Positions 1 to 10,400 of a stretch of 64,000 bases of DNA are shown one piece after another. The notes under the pieces are model-generated. The model was not told the origin of the DNA. It ran no database searches and was given only the letters and a program-made list of their open reading frames with translations. The stretch is from the NCBI GenBank assembly GCA_022496185.1, contig WTXG01000003.1, positions 1,302,001 through 1,366,000 on the forward strand, read 5' to 3'. This stretch comes from Multifurca ochricompacta (lineage: Eukaryota > Basidiomycota > Agaricomycetes > Russulales > Russulaceae). The first letter of the stretch is position 1; every line of letters begins with the position of its first letter. A program made the translations under genes and the position numbers.

Positions 1-448
1 CACCTTGTCCCATGAGCCGGTTATCAGAATGTTTTCATCTCCCGAACCATATTTCTTGTCGCCGCAAAATGCTAGAGACGTCACTGGCCCGGAATGACCT
101 TTGTACAGCTGGACTGTTTTCCCCGTCTGACGTGCGTCGGCGGCATGTTATTTTAAAAGATTTTAAAAGTGATCAGGAGGCGTCAAGTGAACAGACCTGA
201 AGGTCGATTTTACGAGTGATATGCGTGCTCTCAGCAACCCAAACATAGTTTCCTCGTACTTTGATATCTAAGGGCACACCAGGGAGGGATATGGGATCGC
301 CAATGTCCTTATATTTCTCCGCCTTTTGCTTCCTCGCCTGTGCTCATTTATTTTGTGAGTCTGCGATTTTGGGAAGAAAAAAAGTAACTACCAAGTCGAT
401 CTTGAGCTCTGCCTCTGACCTGAATAAATTTTCCGTTGACATTGACAT
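1..448 (-). CDS. WD40-repeat protein, N-terminal part (runs off left edge)
   Basis: Three exons can be joined on the minus strand: 448-392, 337-197 and 126-1, all in phase 0 with GT-AG borders. The product starts MSMSTENLF, has a charged segment (RKQKAEKYKDIGDP), then beta-propeller sequence. It contains GHSGPVTSLAF followed by ILITGSWDK, the typical GH...WD pattern of a WD40 blade. An alternative start two codons downstream is possible. The C-terminal part lies outside the window, so which WD40 family this is cannot be settled. The start codon is only 73 bp from that of the divergent gene at 522. WD40 assignment is from the motif; the function is unknown. Confidence 0.75.
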
Positions 449-521
449 CTGCAATCAAATCAACCAACTGAGTTTTGACGGATGTGTTGATTGTGACTGT
501 CTGTCTCAAGAAGAGAAACCG
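449..521. promoter_or_regulatory. Compact bidirectional promoter, WD40 gene / hypothetical gene
   Basis: These 73 bp separate two divergent start codons, at 448 on minus and 522 on plus. Both promoters and 5' UTRs must lie here or overlap the neighbouring coding sequence. No TATA box is evident. Inferred from gene layout only. Confidence 0.45.
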
Positions 522-1412
522 ATGAGCGCACGATTGGCCTCTTTTCGTGGACCGTCTACACCCTCATCATCTCCAGTAAAACAGTCTCAATCCCCCAAGT
601 CCTCACCTGGCGATAGATCCATAGAATCGACCTATCATCGGAAACTACGCGCTTCCTTGCAGGAGCTTCGCGCAGCTTGCTGGACTTGGGATGATCTCAT
701 CCTCAAGGATGGTCTCAAAGCTGTCCGTGAGCTAGTAGATGCGAGAACTAGTCTCGAGTGCGTCTTTCCCTCCTTTCCCTCCTTAACACTCGCTACTCGC
801 TAAAAAAAACCCGCCTAGTAACATGCTTGCGCTCGTTCTCGATGGAGAGCAGCCGCGTTCTCGACTAGTCGGTCCAAAGCTTTCATACATGGACGAGCGC
901 GTCGTGGCGATCGACCTGGTTATATCAAAGCTCGTGCGTTGTCCTTCTCTTCTCTTAGCGCTCTACTTCCCATTACCCGACTGTCGTTGCCTTAGAGAAA
1001 GCAGTTTCTCAAAATGACTTTCATCGTCGACGGCATGGAGGCTCTCCTTGCTGACGCGTACAAGGCCAAAGGATCCCATTGGGTCTACTCCGAGCCAATA
1101 TGGACCACTTGGCCTATGGAAAAGTTAGGTATGTCTATTACAAGCATTATTCTGCTCGAGTGAGGTGGGCTCTGAATTACAATGCTTTTTTTGCCAGTCA
1201 CCTCGGTGTCTGACATTCTGTGGCCCTACCGGCGTTCCTTGGAGCAGCACATTCGACTTGTCGATACCTTGCGCAGTCATGACATCTCCTTTGAGGCATC
1301 CCGGAAAGTTGCCAACACGTGGGCGGAACAACCATTTCTTGAAGATGACAGTTGGGATGCAAAGTGGGAAGGTTTATGTGAAATCGAGGTTGATCAGTGG
1401 GATAGCCGATAA
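522..1412 (+). CDS. Conserved-looking hypothetical protein
   Basis: Four exons: 522-757, 819-933, 996-1128 and 1198-1412. Together they give 699 nt, a 232-residue protein with consistent phases. The N-terminus is Ser/Pro-rich (PSTPSSSPVKQSQSP). The rest is helical and charged, with segments such as LRASLQELRAACWTWDDL, LSYMDERVVAIDLVISKL and ILWPYRRSLEQHIRLVDTL. No signal peptide, membrane segment or catalytic motif is visible. It could be a small structural or kinetochore-type helical protein, but I do not recognise the family and claim no function. It is divergent from the WD40 gene and convergent with SYF1, whose stop lies about 100 bp beyond its own. Confidence 0.7.
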
Positions 1413-1511
1413 GATTATATATTTTATCTTTTACTCTGTGCTTGAAGGCCGTAGTGAGGACAGATAAGTAACGGAAACAAGAAAGAACTACACAAACGAC
1501 CCCGATTACTA

Positions 1512-4500
1512 TTAAATATCTTTCGTCGGATATATGAATCTCGTCCGCGTTCCCAACAACCTGAGGAATTGGAGATTGTTGTGCCAGTTCGTCCCCGCCC
1601 TTGGGTGGTTGCTGCTGTTTTGCCGACACAAATGCTGGGCCAGTCTTCCGGCCACTCAGTTGCCGTTCGGCAGCGGCCATAGGGTCCAGTGCAACCTCAT
1701 CTGTACTCTTCTCTGCGCCTTGTCTCGCAGCCAGTGCCTGTGCAGCAAGGTAACTAGCCTCGGTGTTGAACTGGGCCTGCACACTTCGCTTGATCCGCAA
1801 CATCTCCCGGAATGTGTCCTCAGAGCCCGTGTCAATCTCGAAAGAGTGCCACTCCGCCCAAAATTCGGGGCTCGTTCGTGGGTCGCAGAACTGAGACGCG
1901 TGCGCGTAGATGGCGCGCGCTCTGTCGATCTCGCCGAGCTTGCGTTCCAGCGCTGCGAAGCGGAGACACATCTTGGCTGTCTGTCGGTCGGGTAGAACCT
2001 CTAGGGCACGTTCGTAGATGGGACGAGTCGCAGTAAGTCCATAATTCGCAGCCGCCTTAGCGATATAGATGGTGAACATCTCATGAAGAGACAAATAATT
2101 AGGGTGATGAAGTGACGGGACAGGAAACTGCCTACCTCAAATTTATCCTCATTCTCAACGACTTGAGTAGCACGGTCGTAGATGGACATAGCCCGCTTCG
2201 CTAGTCCATGATCCTCTTCCAGTTGGGCATACATCAGGAATATTGGCTTGCACGATTTTGGTGGACACTTCTCAAGAGCTTGCTCGAACAAATCGCGCGC
2301 CCGTTCCAATTTTGAACCACCCTAAGCCGAAATTAGGATCCACGCGGGTAAAAATGCGCGTGAAAAGAAGAAAAAAAACCTACATATCGCTTAACAAATT
2401 TCGAAAGATAAATATTCCATATCTCGAAGGAAACTGGGAAAGTGAACAATTCGACGCCTCTCTCGTATATTTTGAAGCTTTCTTCGAAGTACTTATTCTC
2501 TTCGAGGAAGGCAGCATAGTTAACAATAATTTGGGCGTTAGCAATGCGAAGTTCGAAGATCTTGTCATATACGGCCTTCGTAGAATCCACGGTCCCGAGG
2601 GACTCTTCAAGATCGACAAAAAAGGACCACAACTTGAGAGATTTAAAAAGTCGTGCCTGTACTGGAAGCGACTAGGAAATCGCCAGTCAGAAATCCGGCA
2701 TAGCAAGATTTGGTGTTTCGGAACGTACATGGTCATGGTAATTAACCTTTGTGTTTTTGGGAACAGCGGTGGCCCGTTGCATAACGTGGATAGCATCATC
2801 ATAGTTTCTGAGGTATCGTGAAGTGGTTTTCCAAGCGCCAAATGAAATATCGCTCACTCGTGGCGAACCTCCATTTCAGCCCATTCACACCAGATCTCAG
2901 CAAGGTCCTCGACATTCTTGAAGTTGACTTTGGTGGCCTTCTCAAGTACCTTGCGGGCACTAGCGAGATCTGCTTCTGCTTCGCCTGTAGTTCCACCCTC
3001 TTCGTAGAATTTCGCAAAGTTGATGTACAGGCGATGGAGGTTAGCTGTAGCCCTGCGCGAAGCAATAGTAGAGAGTGCCTGCGTATACGTTTCTGCGACC
3101 TGCCACACGGGATCATTTTAAAAATAATGGACAAGAGAGAGTAAGGTAACAAACCTTCTCATCGTCTTGACCCCAAAGCGCCACTCTCTTCTCCCATTCC
3201 TGGACATCGTTAGGATTTCGTCTGAGCAACACGTCATTGACCAAGAACGGCCGTCGATCCATCAACTCTTCGAACTCTCTCATCTTGGCATCGAGTTCTT
3301 CCTCCGTCTCCTTCGCATCAAAGTCCTCGTCCTCCTCGTCCGGGTCTGCCAGCTCCTCCATAAGGGCGCTAATAACTGATTCACTGAACTCGGCGTAGGC
3401 GTCGAAGATCTGAGTGAAGTCGCGGATGGTGAGCACCGACGCGATGCCAGTTTCAAACGTTTCCTTAGCGCGATCAAACTCTCCCCGCTTGATCCAGTAG
3501 GTGGCCAGTCCCGTCCACAATTGACCTGCTTGGTCTTTATATACAGCGAGACCGTCCTTGCGGACAATCTTCTCAATATCGAGCTTTCGAGGACTGTTGG
3601 GGTCTTCGTCCTCGTTGTAGATGGGTGCAGGCTTCCCGTCCGTGTCAATAGTAGTCGGAGGTCCAGCAAAACGAATGAGGCTGTTGTCATTGTGCAGTTG
3701 CTGCAGGTCTTTTGCATCCCTGTCTCCCGTATCATCGGCAACTTCAACTGACACAAGCTCTTCAATACTGAACCCAACCTCCTCCGCGTGGGCCTCAACA
3801 ACCTCCAGCCAATCTCCGAGAAGTTGGTAAGGGCTCTTTCCCTCTGAACTGACGTATTCTCCTCGCGCGGCCTTCTTTGAGAGCAATAACAGTAGTTTAG
3901 CGGCCTCAAGAGGTCGAGGAGAGGGATTACTCGGAGAAAGGAGAAGGGCTACGTAACGCTCCGTTACGGACGGGTCTATCGCGAGATACCTACGATATAC
4001 GGCGAAGGTGGTAAGACCACCCCTGCTCTCTGACCAGAGGAGATAGCGAACCCATATGCGATGGTGTAAAGAGGGAGGTAGCGTTCGCAGTGCCCGATCA
4101 AAGGTCCGACGTGCATGAGAATGAGAGAGGACTGGAGGGCATTTTGGGTGACTAAAGATGGAGAGGTACATCAACCACAGCCTCGGAAGCTAAATGAACA
4201 AACAGGGTCTGATTCGGCAGTCAAGGAGTATGAATGCGTTGTAGACAGACCTTTGGCAACCACATCAAAGAACGTTCAAAGGTGGCCACTAGTGCCTTCC
4301 ACTCCTCCCACCCTATCACACCGTCAAGACCACCGTCCCATTGCTCCAAGTCTTCCTGCTCCCCCTCAAGGGCGTCCTTGATATCTGGAAGTCTCTTTTT
4401 TCCGCCCACTTTCTTTCTTGTTAACTGCTTTCCCAAGACGTATGATATACGCATCTGGAGGTAAGATTTCCAGAGCTTAAACGACCCAGCAAAGTTGACG

Positions 4501-4844
4501 AGGGCGGCTTCATAAAGATATGTGAGACGCTGAAGGGACTGGCAAGCAACGGGTGAAGCGAGAGGCCCAAGGAGTGTGTCTGTGTCCGGAGATTTGTCTG
4601 ACGGAGGTTCAAGCTTGAGGAGAGCATTCTGTGCTTCACGTGTTGTATTAATTGCGGACCACCATTGACGGAAAGAAGATGGATTGCGGAGAAGGTCTTC
4701 TTCTCTGTGTAAGTCGTTTAATGAGATGAGCGAAGGATGAGTGAACGGTGTAGGAACGGGAAAAGTGAGTGGAAAAGAGGCTGAAAGAGATTCGATCATC
4801 GATGTCGTTGGAAAGTTCGCGTCGAGCGCGTCGAGGTCACGCAA
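1512..4844 (-). CDS. SYF1: Pre-mRNA-splicing factor SYF1 (HAT/TPR-repeat NineTeen-complex subunit)
   Basis: Seven exons: 4844-4251, 4189-3155, 3099-2858, 2807-2747, 2671-2384, 2321-2136 and 2079-1512, about 990 residues. Family landmarks appear in order: LPRLWLMYLSIF, IWVRYLLWSESRGG, ENYDDAIHVMQRATA, SLPVQARLFKSLKLW, LERARDLFEQALEKCPPK and MFTIYIAKAAANYGLTATR. The tail carries DPMAAAERQ, PAFVSAKQ and NADEIHISDE. Syf1/XAB2 is a scaffold of stacked HAT repeats in the Prp19 complex, acting in spliceosome activation in the nucleus. The expected stop after ISDE is only reached if one A of a three-A run (bases 1521-1523) is skipped; otherwise the frame stays open into the convergent gene. Translation could also start at the Met at 4799. 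BET4 diverges 42 bp upstream. Confidence 0.93.
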
Positions 4845-4886
4845 TCCACCACCTTTGATTCTTTAAATCTCAGCCTCAGCTTAGCG
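4845..4886. promoter_or_regulatory. 42-bp gap between SYF1 and BET4 start codons
   Basis: The start codons of SYF1 (4844, minus) and BET4 (4887, plus) face away from each other across 42 bp. A shared bidirectional promoter is implied, unless one true start lies further inside. If SYF1 begins at 4799 the gap is 87 bp. Confidence 0.45.
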
Positions 4887-6378
4887 ATGGTAACGTATCC
4901 TCTCTTTCTTTCTCTCTTTCTCTCTTAAAACTTATATTAGCATGGTGTTCGACGAACTGCTCATACTCACGCTAAACGAGAACGTGACAAGGCAAAGCTC
5001 GCCGCTTATCTTACCTTAACAGGCGAGATTCTCTCCAGGGCATGTCCTCTCTCTTCTCTCCTTGTTACATACGTCTCTTATGCATTTACGCGTATTAGAA
5101 GAAGAATAAGGACTGGAGCAAAGATGCTCTTAGCCTCACAACTCAGCTACTCTCGACACATCCAGATATAATCAATCCTGAATTTTACACAATATGGAAC
5201 TACCGCAGGAATATCCTCATCAATGGTATCTTTCCAATTAGGTGTGTCATTCTTCCGAATTATACTTCATGAAATATCTATATCTAATTTTCTTCACGTA
5301 GCTCTTCTGAAGAGATCAACGAGTTGCTCAACAATGATTTAGCTATGACGACAAAGGCGCTCAAGGTTCACCCAAAAGTCTATTGGATCTGGAATCACAG
5401 GAGATGGTGTCTCGAGCACATTCCCGAGAGTTCTAATTCCTCGAATACCCAGGAATGGAGACTGTCAACTTGGGAAAAAGAGCTCTTCATTGTAGAGAGG
5501 ATGCTCGATGCTGATTCTCGGAATTGTCCGTATTTCTCCCTCACATCAATAGCACGTTTATGACCTCTGGCTCTTTCCCCACCATAGTTTTGGCGTGGGA
5601 TTATCGTCGCTACATCCTTTCGAGCATGCCCGTTCGTCGTTCCGAAAGGGCAGAGCTCGCGTACACCACAAAAAAGATCGAGGCCAACTTTTCGAACTTT
5701 AGTGCATGGCACCAGAGAACCAAGGTTTTAAGCTCCTTGTGGGCTAGCGGCGAGGTTGACAGGGTCTCATCACTCCAGAAAGGTATGTGGGTGGTTTTGC
5801 TGTCATTATCGGTTATGCTCATCCGAACTTCTATATACAGAGTTTGAGCTAGTGCAAAACGCCATGTTTACGCTACCAGAAGACCAGAGCGCCTGGTTGT
5901 ATCATCGCTGGCTGATTGGCTCCGGTAGGTTGTCCATTCAGCGGTCCACCCGCCGCAAATCCGATCATTACCCCAGGAGATGACAAGAGTATACTTGAGC
6001 GCGAGATAAAGGTGATCCAGACGCTTCTAGACGAGCAGCCGGACAGCAAATGTGAGTGCCCATCAAGCCCATCAAATGATACTCAGGGCCATCTTATCTC
6101 CTCTGTCTGTCATGTAGGGTGTATGGACTCAATGGTCACATACAAGCTAATGCTTTTGAATAATCATCTGCCAAGAGGAACACGAGAGAGCATTGATATT
6201 ACCAATCAATGTCTGACACTGCTTGCACAGTTGGAAGAACTTGATCCCATGCGATGTCAGAGGTACCGGGATATAGGTGGGTGCAAGGTTGATGAACTTT
6301 CTTCATTGAAACCGTCTCTCACCCGCTAGCCGCGCGTTTTCAGGAATGAGGATGATAACTCATGACCGTTTTTATTGA
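4887..6378 (+). CDS. BET4: Rab geranylgeranyltransferase (GGTase-II) alpha subunit
   Basis: The spliced product begins MHGVRRTAHTHAKRERDKAK and contains the prenyltransferase alpha repeats, each with a W-x-x-R-R or equivalent core: IWNYRRNIL, IWNHRRWCLEH, AWDYRRYILSSM, AWHQRTKVL and WLYHRWLIG. These five repeats define the alpha subunit that, with beta (Bet2) and the escort protein, attaches geranylgeranyl to C-terminal cysteines of Rabs. Exon 1 is only the ATG (4887-4889), followed at once by intron 4890-4940. The second intron (5040-5098) has a GC donor, GCATGT. Further exons follow through small introns, ending GMRMITHDRFY with TGA at 6376-6378. YPT1 at 48.9 kb in this window is a likely substrate. 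Length about 340 residues, normal for Bet4. Confidence 0.92.
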
Positions 6379-6597
6379 CTTGGAATATTCCACTTTTTTT
6401 TTTCTTCACTTCATCTTTATAACGTGAGGACTCGCAGACACAAGTTTGTCGGGACTCGCACCGGAACCGTCACAGTTGATGGAGACTGATGGGAAATCAT
6501 ATGGCATACAATCACATAATTACTTGGAGGACCAGTAGCAGATCAACGTTCCTTTGGAATATCAAGTACAGATATGAGTTGGTACCATCAGTAACAT

Positions 6598-6804
6598 CTA
6601 GCACTTGCAACTCCCAGCCGCGCACTGGCAACTACAAAAACATCGAGATAAGGAATTGAGAGTTGGAGGTCAAAGATAAGGACCTACGTCTCACCGCAAT
6701 TGCAGTGAGCTGCACCACAGTGCTCGTTAACAGGGTTCTGGCTGACCTAGAGAGATGATGAGAAGGGTAGAATGGTGAACGTCGATGGGACATACGAGAG
6801 ACAT
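6598..6804 (-). CDS. Metallothionein, 33 residues, 7 cysteines
   Basis: Three tiny exons: 6804-6796 (ATG plus two codons), 6746-6688 and 6631-6598. Introns of 49 and 56 bp have GTATGT/CTAG and GTAGGT/GTAG borders. Joined they give 102 nt. The Cys-rich end reads HCGAAHCNCGETCQC and then SCKC followed by TAG. The C-x-C and C-x(3)-C spacing and the 7 Cys match short fungal copper metallothioneins of the Agaricus/Neurospora type. Such proteins bind Cu(I), and often Cd(II), in the cytosol through thiolates, with no aromatic residues; none is present here. It is too short for ordinary ORF finding. It is convergent with BET4 and divergent from EDC4. A pyrimidine-rich leader precedes the ATG. Strong by motif; expression is untested. 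Confidence 0.85.
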
Positions 6805-7471
6805 TATAAATTCACAGTGAGATTGAGGTGTGATTTAGAGATTTGCTGAGTTGATGAGGAAGGGAAGAGAAGGGGGCAGGAGGAGGAGGAAGGATCGATT
6901 CCTTTTAGCTCGCCGCTCAGGAGTTGTATACGTCTATTTGGTTACCACTTAGTAAAGGTCCCTCTTCTCCTCTCCTCCTCTCCTCATCCTCTTCCTCCCT
7001 CGCCTCTTCGTCGACTGCCAACTCACACCTTTCGGAAATAAAATAACCCTCAGGTGTGTCAGACTTACTGGCGCCGGGTCTTAATTAGTCACGTTCACAG
7101 TCACTGTGGAACTACAATTGTACAATAATTATGATATGATATGATAAATCATTCCCCCCCCTCCCAGCTCCCAGCTCCCAGCTCAGGGTGGTCTAAGTGA
7201 TATATGAATAAATAACGATTTCAACGTCACCTGTGATGGGACGACGTGCAATGCTCGTCTCGCGTGTCAGCTAAACGTGTTGCCTCGTGGCTTCAACGAG
7301 GCTTTTGGGCTTGGGCAGAGCAGGTGAAAGTGAAAGGAACAACCCTCTTTCTTTCTTTCTTTCTTTCTCTCAACCACCCACTTCTCTTCCCCACTCCCAC
7401 TCTTCAATTCTTACTCCCTTCTTAATTCGTCGCTGAGATCACTGCTTTGACGACGGCTAGTTTTGTGTCCA
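6805..7471. other. Divergent intergenic region, metallothionein / EDC4
   Basis: This stretch has no coding sequence that I can support. It holds a purine-rich tract (about 6850-6895, read as pyrimidine upstream of the metallothionein), CTCCT-rich sequence at 6965-7010, a run of seven C, a sevenfold-base unit CAGCTCC repeated three times at 7164-7185, and a CTTT microsatellite at about 7345-7370. The last lies in the EDC4 leader. On the metallothionein strand the triple repeat reads as GAGCTGG copies. Confidence 0.5.
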
Positions 7472-10400
7472 ATGGATCATCACAACCTCATCCGTAACAT
7501 CTTTTCTCGAAACACCAGCCCACCGAACACCATGCAATCTTATCCTGAAGACCAATCTCCGTCCGCTCAACATTTCCCGCAGTTCCAGCACGTTTCTCCT
7601 TCACAAAGCCTTAAAGACATCCCTTCATCTTCTCCTCCAGCCCATGTCGAGTCTCTCTTCTCTAATTTAACAACCCCTGGCCAGTCCAGCGTCAACCCAA
7701 ACCCTCCCCTCCAAGGCTCTGCTCAGCCCACAACCACAACCACGACCACGTCAGGACCTACCTCCCCTGCGTCTTCTATCACTGCTCTCTCAGCCCCCAC
7801 CAACATGTCAACATCTACTAGCACCCCACCGAATCCAAATCCGCCAAGTGATAGCCGGCAAAGCGCTCTTCTCTCTCTTCTCAGTTCCGTTTCTCCAGCA
7901 GGCTCTTCCTCGTCCGGTCCACCTCAACAGGTCCCAACGCCTCCTGGTCCTCCCAATCGTACTGGACCCATTGCTTCAAACAGCAACGAGTCGCAAGGTC
8001 GTCTTCTTCTGGAACAACTCATGGCAGGGTAATCCCCTTTCGACTTCTCCCGTGCCAATTTTATATTTACCTTTACTCCTCGTTCGCAGCAATCCTCCCC
8101 GCTCTAATGCCTCGGATACTTCTCAACAAAGACTTTCTCCACCCACTGGGCCCTCCCCTACTTACCCGCTGATTGGCCCTTCCCAGCACCCGGAGGTTAG
8201 TTCGTACTACGATCCAGAACTCGTCAACCCGCAAACCGCGAGTACGGAGGTTATCCAAGGCGTGGCGTCAGCAGCACAATCCCAGACGCAAGGTTCCCCA
8301 CAGCCAAACAAGACCATGTTTGACTTTGTATCACCTTTTGATGCCCTCGCTGCGTCCTCAGTCGCCCCTGTGCGAAAACAGGCCTTGCCTGTCTCTCATC
8401 AGCAGGGCCTCTCGGAGCCGTTTGAGGACACTTGGTCGTCTGTTATCGACCCCAAGCGCAAGTCTGTTGACAACTTTCTTGAGCAGCTTAGCAATACCAA
8501 GGCGCCTGTTCCACCGCCGACTCACACCATCCCCCCTTTTGATCAACACAATCCAGACGAAGAAGCGCTTGTAGCTGAACCGGTTCAGTCCAAGATAACA
8601 TCCCGTCCACTCCCCCCAAAGCCCACGCAAGCTCCTTCTCCGCGTGGATCCCCCCCAAAGGTCTCTCCTCCTGTCCGTCGAGATGTTCAAACATCGGATT
8701 CTCCTCTAGGATCGCAAGCCGGTCCTACTCTTTCGCACGTCCCCACAGGGCCGGCTCAGCGAGAAAAAGAAAGTTCGCCAGGCCCGCGCGGGAGCTGGAA
8801 GGGACAAGAAGGTGGTCGTAACCGTGGCTCAGGATCCAAGGCGAAAACCCAACCCGGTCCCGTGTAAGCGAAGACAGGTTTCTCTTTTTTCGAGAGTGCG
8901 CTCATGACTTGAAATATCTACAGCTCTCAGCCGCACACGATTATTGTAGACGTCGCCCAGCCATTGGATGAAATCCAGGCCCCCCGCGATGCTGTAAAAT
9001 CGACGGCGATCGCCCTGGTTAGAGTTGACTCTAACTTTTTGCCCGGTACGACCATCGGCGCTACGCACTGGGTTGCGTATGCCATGACAAAAGGTGCGCT
9101 GAATTCTCGCCCTCAATGAGGAGAACGGTTATCCTCACCTTTCCTCACGATAGGTCGTGTTCGCGTCATTTCTCGTTCGAGCGGCGATCGTACACTACTT
9201 CAACTTCCAGGAGTATTTTCCCCCACAACATCTGTGACTGATATGGCCGTCTACGGGAACCGGCTCGCAGGTGTCACCTCAGATGGGGGCTTCGTTGTCT
9301 GGGAGTTGCCTGACCTAATTACGGATGACGTTCCGTATGTCCTTCGTTTGCTCTGACTAATAATGACTTCACACTGAACTGTGCATGTCTTAGCGGGAAG
9401 ATTCTACTCTGTGTTTTGCCTGCCGTAGGCCAGGAAGCTCTTCATTCCGTGAAGTGGCATTCGAAGCAGCAGGATACCGTAGCCGTGGCGTCGGAAAGCG
9501 ATATCTACGTACTCAACATCACCGAAGTTGCTAGGGTCTTTGAAGGCGAGCCTATCATCCAGTCCGACCTGCATCGTATTGTCCAATCCATCAGGATGCC
9601 AGCCGTAAGCATCAAGTTTTTGTCGCGTTTTTGAGTATCGTGTGACGCTGATCAACCTCTAGCCGCTTGTTGCTTTTGAGTTTGATATCACCCACTCTGC
9701 CATCGCCACAATTACTAGCGATTCCACTTTCAGTCTTTGGAATACTCGCGATCGGAGGCCTTTCTGGTCCACGACGATCCGTGGCGAGGATCATCCCTCT
9801 TCCATCACGTTTGTTGACGGTGGTGTAGTCATTGGCCGCAAGCACGGCACAGTCTTCCAGCTTCTTCCGAACAAAAGTAACAACGTCCTCTCTACTATCA
9901 AGTTCATCAACGGGTTTTCCGATGATGTGGATATGTTTGGCCATGCCAACTATGACTCTCGGATCCAGACACTCTGGGTTGCCAATAATCGCCGTGACAG
10001 TATGGTCGCTTTCAAGCTCGGCTTTGAGGCGTCCTCGCCCGGTCGAAGCAATGACATACGGCCCTACTTTGAGCAAGTCCTGGAATTTGCTGGACCTAAG
10101 CCGACCATCCACTTTGTCATCTTGACAGCAGATGCAGATCCTCGAGGCGAAGAGGCCCATGCTGCGTGCGTTGCGGCAAAGGTTCCGCCCGGCGAGCTTG
10201 CACTCGTGGCATTCTCCGTCCATTCATCTGGCGTGGACCAAGTCCTTATTCGCAAAGAGTGGTTTGATGGCGCATTGGCAACATCTCCAGCCAAGTTCCC
10301 GGCAGTGCCTCACCTCCCTCAGGTTCCCGCATCTGAACCAAGGAACCAGCGCCAGCAAACTATCCAGGCCCCACCCGTCAGCATTGTCCAACCTGTGGCA

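Noticed and set aside
1198..1510. C-terminal extension of SYF1 to 1198
   Set aside because: It overlaps the terminal exon of the convergent gene and lacks conservation; a one-base indel explains the missing stop.
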